Under the pieces are notes generated by a model that worked only from the letters and a program-made list of their open reading frames with translations, had not been told where the DNA came from and did no database searches. 21,875 nt of DNA from Chloroflexi bacterium 13_1_40CM_68_21. GTDB lineage: Bacteria; Chloroflexota; Limnocylindria; P2-11E. Location: assembly GCA_001917735.1 (NCBI GenBank), contig MNEO01000020.1:1-21875 (forward strand). The letters are read 5' to 3'. Position 1 is the first letter of the stretch. Each line of letters begins with the position of its first letter. Positions 13,563 to 21,875 of this stretch are shown piece after piece. A program made the translations under genes and the position numbers.

Positions 13563-15949
13563 GCGGGCGGCTTCGGCAGCTTCTGCGTGAGCTCGAGCGA
13601 GGGCGTCAGGAGGTCGCCCACTGATTCGAGGCGCGTGGCCATGTTGGCGATCGTGAACGCATCCGGCCGACCGAGCGACGAGATCTCCTCCCAGCGCAGT
13701 GGCGCGGAGACCGGGGCTCGGCGGATGGGCCGCACGCTGTACGGTCCCGCGGTCGACTTCATGCGCACGTTCTGCAAGTAGTCGATGTAGATGCCACGCC
13801 GGCGGGCCTTCGAAAACTCGAGCGTCACGAGCTTCGGGAGCCGCTCGCGCGCGAGCTCTCCCACGCGGAGCGCGAACGCGCGCGTCTCCTCGAACGTGTA
13901 TCGGCGAGCGACCGGCACGAGCACGTGGATGCCGCGCGATCCAGTGGTCTTGGGGAACCCCACCAGCCCGAAGTCGTCGAGCACCGTCTTAACGGTCCGC
14001 GCGACTTCCTTGACGTCGTCCCACGTCGCGCCCTCCGCGGGATCGAGGTCGATCATCACGTTGTCCGGATTGTCCGGCAGGTCGATCCGCGCGAGGCGCG
14101 GGTGCAGCTCGATCGCGGTGTAGTTCGCGAGCCAGACGAGCGTGGCCATGTCGTTCGCGAGCACGTAGTCGTTGTCCGGCTCGTGGGGGTCTTTCCAGCT
14201 CTTGATCCAGCGCGGGGTGAAGTCGGGCTTGTCCTTCTGGTAGAAGCTCTGCCCGGCGATGCCGTCGGGGAATGGCTTCATCGTGAGCGGCCGGTCGCGC
14301 AGCCACGGCACCAGGTACGGTGAGACCTCCGCGTAGTAGCGGATGAGGTCGGCCTTGGTGTAGCCGTCCTCGGGCCAGAGCACCTTCTGGAGATTCGTGA
14401 GCTTGATCCGGTGCCCCTCGACCTCCAGCACTGCGGGCACCCGTTCGGGTCCCTCGCCGTTGCCGGACGCGGGCCTCGCCACGGCGGCCTTCTTCGCGGC
14501 TTCCTGCGCGCGCTTGGCCGTTTCGCGACGCTCCTCGCCGGTGCATTCGCGAGGATCGACGTCCGGTCGCAGGCCGCGATAGGTCGGGTGCCGCAATGTG
14601 CCGTCGCGCGTGATCTCCGCGTACTCGACCTCGCACACGAGCTCGGGCATGCACCAGCGCGCCGGCTGATTCGTGCGCGGCAGCGTCGCGAACGGCGCCG
14701 TCGGCGACTCGTGCCGCTGAAGCGTCGCGAGGAGATCACGGAGAGTTCGTTCGTCAAAGCCGGTCCCGACATGACCGACCGGCTCCAGCTTGCCGTCGCG
14801 ATAGACGCCGAGGAGCAGCGCGCCGAGGGTGCTCGCGCGGCCACCCTGTCCGGCGGTCCACCCGCCGATCACGCAGTCCATCGTTCGCATCGCTTTCACT
14901 TTCACCCAGGCGGGCGAGCGCGCGCCGGGCTGATAGATGGAGTCGAGGCGCTTGGCGATGATCCCTTCGATCCCCTGCTCCTTCGCCGCGTCGAACAGCG
15001 CGACGCCGGTCCCGACGAAGCCGTCACTGCGACGGATCGCGCCCATCGGCGTGAGCGCTTCGTCGAGCCTGCGCAGGCGCTCGCGCAGCGGCCTGTGGGT
15101 CAGATCCTCGCCGTCGACGTACAGAAGATCGAACACTTCGTAGATGGCCGGCGTCGATCGCCGGAGCTTGCGAACCGTGGCGTCGTCGCTCACGTGCATC
15201 CGCGGCTGCAGCCGCTGGAAGCTCGGGACGCCTTTCTCGTCGAGCGCGACGATCTCGCCATCGACGATCGCCTGATACGCGCCGGTGAGCGCCTCGGCGA
15301 TTTGCGTGCCCTCGGGGTACTGCCGCGTGCAATCGAGGAGGTTGCGGGTCTGCAGGCGCACCTCGCCCCCGTCGACGAAAGCGATCGTCCGCACGCCGTC
15401 CCACTTGGCCTCGTAGGTGAACTCTGGCGAGTCGAATGGCTCGTCCGCCGCCGCCGCAAGCATCGGCGCGATCTTCCCAAGTAGAGGATCGTTCTTGGGC
15501 GGCGTGCCGTGCTTGATCATCAGCCAGTCACGCCCTTCGTTCTGGCGGGTCTTCACGAGGACCCATTCGCCCTGCAGGCGCTTGCCCGCGAAGCGGAGCT
15601 TGAGCTCGTCGTCCTTCTCCTCGAGGAGCTCGTACGTGCCGCTATCCCAGATCGTCATCGTTCCGGCGCCGTAGCCGTCCGGGATCACGCCGTGAAAGGT
15701 GAGGTACTCGATCGGATGGTCTTCGGTGTGCACCGCGAGTCGCCTCTTGCCGGCCTCGAGCGGCGGACCGTTCGGCACCGCCCACGATGCGAGGATGCCC
15801 CGGATCTCGAGACGCACGTCCCAATGAAGGCGCGTCGCATGGTGGCGATGGACCACATAGCGACGCGTCTCTTCGGTCTTCGGCTGCTTGCCCTTTGGTT
15901 CGGGCGTGCGGCGGAAGTCGCGTTTGCGCTGGTAGTCGGTGAGGCTCAC
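13559..15949 (-). CDS. ligD: Multifunctional DNA ligase D (PE-Lig-Pol), end joining
   Basis: A 796-residue LigD with all three activities used in bacterial end joining. Residues about 1-150 are the 3'-phosphoesterase (His36, His42, Asp44 and Arg46 in HRHHATRLHWDVRLE). Residues about 160-460 are the ATP-dependent ligase with the adenylated Lys182 in EAKWDGVR. Residues about 520-790 are the primase-type polymerase with metal-binding Asp634 and Asp636 in MIDLDPAEG and a TTGSRGIHV motif. The domain order PE-Lig-Pol is that of Pseudomonas LigD, not the mycobacterial order. The start at GTG 15949 (VSLTDYQRKRDF) has GAAGG 7 nt before it; an in-frame codon at 15997 would overlap the divergent gene. 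Ku genes at 2491 and 18130 are its expected partners. Confidence 0.94.
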   Translation of the reverse strand: MSLTDYQRKRDFRRTPEPKGKQPKTEETRRYVVHRHHATRLHWDVRLEIRGILASWAVPNGPPLEAGKRRLAVHTEDHPIEYLTFHGVIPDGYGAGTMTIWDSGTYELLEEKDDELKLRFAGKRLQGEWVLVKTRQNEGRDWLMIKHGTPPKNDPLLGKIAPMLAAAADEPFDSPEFTYEAKWDGVRTIAFVDGGEVRLQTRNLLDCTRQYPEGTQIAEALTGAYQAIVDGEIVALDEKGVPSFQRLQPRMHVSDDATVRKLRRSTPAIYEVFDLLYVDGEDLTHRPLRERLRRLDEALTPMGAIRRSDGFVGTGVALFDAAKEQGIEGIIAKRLDSIYQPGARSPAWVKVKAMRTMDCVIGGWTAGQGGRASTLGALLLGVYRDGKLEPVGHVGTGFDERTLRDLLATLQRHESPTAPFATLPRTNQPARWCMPELVCEVEYAEITRDGTLRHPTYRGLRPDVDPRECTGEERRETAKRAQEAAKKAAVARPASGNGEGPERVPAVLEVEGHRIKLTNLQKVLWPEDGYTKADLIRYYAEVSPYLVPWLRDRPLTMKPFPDGIAGQSFYQKDKPDFTPRWIKSWKDPHEPDNDYVLANDMATLVWLANYTAIELHPRLARIDLPDNPDNVMIDLDPAEGATWDDVKEVARTVKTVLDDFGLVGFPKTTGSRGIHVLVPVARRYTFEETRAFALRVGELARERLPKLVTLEFSKARRRGIYIDYLQNVRMKSTAGPYSVRPIRRAPVSAPLRWEEISSLGRPDAFTIANMATRLESVGDLLTPSLELTQKLPKPPA

Positions 15950-15984
15950 TCTGTGACCTTCGCCATTGTCGTGGAGGTCGCTCC

Positions 15985-17616
15985 GTGGCGTCCGCATCCT
16001 TCTCGGCGCTGGTCAAGGATTACCTCACCGAGCAGTACGACGAATCGCCCTCCTGGGCGAGCATGCTCGGCCTCACGGCGTATGACGGGCGGTCTGAGGA
16101 CCTGTCCGCCGAGGCGTTCCACCGGCGTGAGGCCCGGGTTCTCGACTGGACCGGGCGCTTCCGCGCGGCCCCCGACGCAGAGCTCTCGGACGACGAGCGC
16201 ATCGACCGCGACGTCGTGCTCTCGTCGCTTCGCGGACGCGAGCTCACTCAGCCGCGCCTCGATTGGAAGCGCCAGCCGAACATCTATCTGAACCCTTCGC
16301 TCGGCGGGGTGTTCACGCTCTTCCTGCACCGCCTCCGACCTGAGCGCGATCTCGCCGACGCGGCGCGGGCGCGGCTGCTCGCTGCCACTCGCCACGTCGC
16401 TGACGGCAAGGCGAACCTCGATTTCTCGCTGATGCCGCGGGTGTACGTCGACCGAGCCATCAGCCAGGCGAAGGCCGCGGCGCGTTATGCGCGGGAGCTC
16501 GTGCCCGCGGAGGTCAAGGACGCGACGGTCCGGCAGAAGGTCGCCGAAGCCGGGGCGACCGCCGCGGGGGCGTACGAGGATTTCGCCGCGTTCCTCGAAA
16601 CGAACAAAGAGCGTTCTTCAGGCGAGTACGCGATCGGCGAGGAGCTCTACACCGCGCTCCTCAGGGAAAAGGAGCTGCTGCCCTACGGGGCGCGCGAGCT
16701 CCGCGAACGCGGCCGCGAGCAGTACGAGCTCCTGACGAACGAAGCCAACAAGATCGCGAGCCAGATCGACGGTGGAGGCGATTGGGTCCAGGTATGCGAG
16801 CGCCTCAATCAGATCCATGCGCCGACACCCGATGCGATGCGTGCCGAGTACGAGGACTGGACCGACCGCGCTCGGTCATTTCTCAAGGACTCCAACCTCG
16901 TGACCCTTCCGCCCGGCGAGCGCTGCACGGTCGAGCCGTCGCCGCACTTCCAGCGGCCGATCCTGGCGGTCGCGAGCTACAACCAGCCACCCGCCTTCAG
17001 CGATTCGCTCCACGGACACTTCTTCGTGCCCTACCCCCCGGACAACACCCCGCCGGACGAGGTGCGGAAGCGGCTCGAAGGAAACTGCAGCGCCGGGATC
17101 CCGACGACGGCCGTGCACGAGGCTTATCCGGGCCACCACTGGCACCTCGTGATGGCGAAGCAGAATCGCTCTGCGGTCCGGCGGACCCACTTCACGTCGT
17201 ACTTCGCCGAAGGCTGGGGCCTCTACGCCGAGCGCGTCATGCGCGAACAGGGTTTCTTCAGCGATCCGCGCCACCTGCTGTTCCAGTACGAAGCCACGCT
17301 ATTCCGCGCAGCGCGCATCGTCGTCGACACCTCGCTGCACCTTGGCGAGATGAGTTTCGGCGAGGCCGTCGAGTTCATGGTCAGGAAAGGCAACCTCACG
17401 CCGCCGAACGCGAAGGCCGAGGTCGGCCGCTACTGCTCCTGGCCGACCCAGGCATCGAGCTACCTCACCGGGATGCTCGAGATCGTCGACATCCGGACGC
17501 GCTGGCTCGCCAAGCACGGATCGGCCGACCGGGCCGCGTTGCGTGCCTTTCACGACGCGATCACGTCGAGCGGGTCGATCCCCACGTCGCTGGCGGAGCG
17601 CGCGATCGCCAACTAG
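15985..17616 (+). CDS. DUF885-family zinc metallopeptidase-like protein
   Basis: 543 residues, close to the usual size of DUF885 proteins, mostly helical. The family zinc motif is present as HEAYPGHHWH (His378, Glu379, His384, His385), followed by a YFAEGWGLYAERV segment that supplies the downstream glutamate. These proteins resemble gluzincin/M3-like peptidases, but the substrates of most members are unknown. There is no signal peptide, so it is probably cytoplasmic. Start GTG 15985 follows GGAGG with 8-nt spacing. It diverges from LigD with only 35 nt between start codons, so their promoters must overlap. DUF1232 follows 3 nt after the stop. Confidence 0.87.
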   Translation: MASASFSALVKDYLTEQYDESPSWASMLGLTAYDGRSEDLSAEAFHRREARVLDWTGRFRAAPDAELSDDERIDRDVVLSSLRGRELTQPRLDWKRQPNIYLNPSLGGVFTLFLHRLRPERDLADAARARLLAATRHVADGKANLDFSLMPRVYVDRAISQAKAAARYARELVPAEVKDATVRQKVAEAGATAAGAYEDFAAFLETNKERSSGEYAIGEELYTALLREKELLPYGARELRERGREQYELLTNEANKIASQIDGGGDWVQVCERLNQIHAPTPDAMRAEYEDWTDRARSFLKDSNLVTLPPGERCTVEPSPHFQRPILAVASYNQPPAFSDSLHGHFFVPYPPDNTPPDEVRKRLEGNCSAGIPTTAVHEAYPGHHWHLVMAKQNRSAVRRTHFTSYFAEGWGLYAERVMREQGFFSDPRHLLFQYEATLFRAARIVVDTSLHLGEMSFGEAVEFMVRKGNLTPPNAKAEVGRYCSWPTQASSYLTGMLEIVDIRTRWLAKHGSADRAALRAFHDAITSSGSIPTSLAERAIAN

Positions 17617-17619
17617 CAC

Positions 17620-18042
17620 GTGGACCTCCGGGACTGGGTACAGCTCGCGGTCGTCCTCGTCGTCCTCTGGACGCTGCTCGTCATCGTCCTTTTGATGGTC
17701 GGCCGGAGGATTCTGGCGCGCGAGCTCGCCTTGCTCGTGCCGAACCTCATGCGGCTGTTCGCCGGCCTCATGCGCGATCGGCGCGTCCCCGTTCGTGCGA
17801 AGATCGTTCTCGGGCTCGCGAGTCTGTGGCTCGCATCGCCGATCGACCTCATTCCCGATTTCATACCCATCGTGGGTTCCTTCGATGACGCCATCGTCGC
17901 CGGGCTCGCGCTTCGGATCCTGCTGGGCACGACCGACGAGCGGATCGTCCGCGAGCATTGGCGCGGCGATCCGGCGACGCTCGATCGGATCCTTCGTCTG
18001 GTCCGCTTCGGCCGCGGCGCACCGCCGCCGGCGCTTCCTTGA
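17620..18042 (+). CDS. DUF1232 (YkvA-like) membrane protein
   Basis: 140 residues beginning with GTG 17620, only 3 nt behind the DUF885 stop, so both are one transcription unit. An N-terminal transmembrane helix (about 8-29) is followed by the DUF1232 signature SPIDLIPDFIPIVGSFDDAI with a hydrophobic helix. Members are small membrane proteins of unknown function. The C-terminal tail is basic and proline-rich. The family call rests on the very characteristic signature. Confidence 0.85.
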   Translation: MDLRDWVQLAVVLVVLWTLLVIVLLMVGRRILARELALLVPNLMRLFAGLMRDRRVPVRAKIVLGLASLWLASPIDLIPDFIPIVGSFDDAIVAGLALRILLGTTDERIVREHWRGDPATLDRILRLVRFGRGAPPPALP

Positions 18043-18057
18043 CCTTGTCGTTACACT

Positions 18058-18106
18058 CGCGCGGCTAGGCCGCGCGGGGAAACCCGGGGACGAAAGTCCT
18101 GACGGG
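18058..18106 (+). promoter_or_regulatory. Structured leader upstream of the second Ku gene
   Basis: In the 87 nt between the DUF1232 stop and Ku, CGCGCGGC (18058-18065) pairs with GCCGCGCG (18069-18076) around a UAG loop. Then CCCG (18083-18086) can pair with CGGG (18103-18106), enclosing GGAC-GAAA-GUCC (18088-18099) capped by a GNRA tetraloop; GGG-AAA-CCC at 18077-18085 is a competing small hairpin. The Ku ribosome binding site follows at 18120-18125. It may be a leader, attenuator or terminator of the upstream genes. I do not recognise a known riboswitch class. Confidence 0.4.
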
Positions 18107-18129
18107 AAGATCGGCCGGCGAGGTGTGGA

Positions 18130-18969
18130 ATGCCACGTTCGATCTGGCGCGGTGTCATGAGCTTCGGTATGGTCGCGATCCCGGTCCGCCTGTACCTGGC
18201 GACCGAGAGCACCAGCAAGGTGTCGTTCAACCTGCTCTGCCCGGAACACAAGAGCCGCATCAAGAACAAGCGCTGGTGCGTCGAGGGCGATCACGAGGTC
18301 GCGTGGGGCGACGTCGTGCGCGGGTACGAGTATGAGAAGGGGAGCTACGTCGAGCTCACAGACGAGGATCTGGAGAAGCTCCCACTCCGATCGAGCAAGG
18401 CGATCGACATCTCAGGGTTCGTGAAGGACGAGGAGCTCCCTGGAGCCCTCTATTTCCAGTCGTCCTACTACCTCGAGCCCGAAAAGTCGGCCGAGAAGCC
18501 CTACGCCCTGCTCAACAAGACCCTCCAGAAGACCGGGCGCATCGCCATCGCCAAGTTCGCGCTGCGCGACCGCGAGCGGCTCGTGTCCGTTCGCCCGCAG
18601 GATGGGGCGTTGCTCATGAACACGCTCCATTGGCCGGACGAGATCCGTTCGACCGAGGATCTCGATGTTCCGGAGGACGTGAAGGTCTCCCCTGCCGAGC
18701 TCAAGATGGCCGAGAACCTGGTGAACATGATGGCGACCGAGTTCGAGCCGCAGGAGTACAAGGACGAATACAAGGAAGCGGTCATGAAGCTGGTCGAGGC
18801 GAAGGTCGAGAAGCGCGAGATCATCGAGGCCCCCGAGCCAGAGACCGAGACGACCGTCGTCGACCTCATGTCCGCGCTCAAGGCGTCCGTCGAGAAGGCC
18901 AAGAAGGGCGAGGCAAAGACGAAGCGCGCGGCATCGTCGTCGCGCGCCGCGAGAAAGAAGGCTTCCTAG
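18130..18969 (+). CDS. ku: Ku protein (second copy), non-homologous end joining
   Basis: A 279-residue Ku with the family start MPRSIWRGVMSFGMVAIPVR and ribosome binding site GAGGTG before ATG 18130. It forms the DNA-end-binding ring. Compared with the first Ku (2491-3399) it has a Cys/His-containing segment (Cys37, His40, Cys50, His55 in LLCPEHK...RWCVEGDH) that may bind a metal; the first Ku has Arg/Tyr residues there instead. The lysine/alanine-rich tail (KKGEAKTKRAASSSRAARKK) is DNA-binding in related proteins. The ATP-dependent ligase gene follows after 49 nt, so a Ku-ligase operon is likely. Two diverged Ku proteins could form homodimers or a heterodimer. Confidence 0.94.
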   Translation: MPRSIWRGVMSFGMVAIPVRLYLATESTSKVSFNLLCPEHKSRIKNKRWCVEGDHEVAWGDVVRGYEYEKGSYVELTDEDLEKLPLRSSKAIDISGFVKDEELPGALYFQSSYYLEPEKSAEKPYALLNKTLQKTGRIAIAKFALRDRERLVSVRPQDGALLMNTLHWPDEIRSTEDLDVPEDVKVSPAELKMAENLVNMMATEFEPQEYKDEYKEAVMKLVEAKVEKREIIEAPEPETETTVVDLMSALKASVEKAKKGEAKTKRAASSSRAARKKAS

Positions 18970-19018
18970 GACCGGACCGGTCGGCGGAGCACGCCGTTCG
19001 CGGAACTATCCTCGCTGA

Positions 19019-21875
<2,857 letters not shown>

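Noticed and set aside
18043..18129. Known riboswitch (c-di-GMP, NAD+ or ZTP type) before Ku-2
   Set aside because: Some short pieces (GGAAACC, GGACGAAAGUCC) look familiar, but the conserved core of none of these classes is present.

Overview
The window is GC-rich DNA with frequent GTG and TTG starts, many 4-nt stop/start overlaps and no sign of phage, insertion sequences, CRISPR arrays or rRNA/tRNA genes. It looks like chromosome from a high-GC soil-type bacterium. Two Ku proteins, a PE-Lig-Pol LigD, OmpR-type two-component pairs and a CTP synthase/transaldolase pair fit Chloroflexota-like or actinobacterial-like lineages. That placement is inference and weak. UGA is a normal stop here (LigD, CTP synthase and others end on it).

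Layout. 1-549: 3' end of a UbiA-type prenyltransferase (+). 639-1964: secreted Asp-box (sialidase-like) protein (-). 2177-2479: Rieske ferredoxin (+), preceded by a 12-bp perfect inverted repeat. 2491-5247 (-): response regulator, histidine kinase and a first Ku, closely spaced. 5350-6218 (+): a small secreted protein overlapping a membrane-anchored DM13 protein. 6247-7833 (-): an orphan PstS-like lipoprotein followed by a peroxiredoxin. 8012-9685 (+): a 40-residue membrane protein and an aldehyde dehydrogenase. 9703-12929 (-): small membrane protein, second response regulator/kinase pair, and a membrane protein split by an in-frame TAA. 13014-15949 (-): LigD and a coupled alpha/beta hydrolase. 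15985-18042 (+): DUF885 metallopeptidase and DUF1232 protein. 18130-21875 (+): second Ku, stand-alone ATP-dependent DNA ligase, CTP synthase and the start of transaldolase.

The most notable find is the peroxiredoxin at 6247-6939 (-). A simple ORF reading starts it at an internal GTG (6753) and loses the active site. Upstream, the same frame continues through one UGA exactly where the peroxidatic cysteine belongs (W-UGA-P-Y-C). Just after this UGA the mRNA can fold into a hairpin with a GGUC apical loop 20 nt downstream, as in bacterial SECIS elements. I interpret it as an undetected selenoprotein.

A second theme is DNA end joining: two Ku genes, LigD and a separate ligase lie within about 18 kb in three transcription units. 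One Ku sits behind a two-component system and the other behind a structured leader. Two genes look damaged or mis-sequenced: the membrane protein with an internal TAA, and the ligase whose frame runs 188 nt into CTP synthase.
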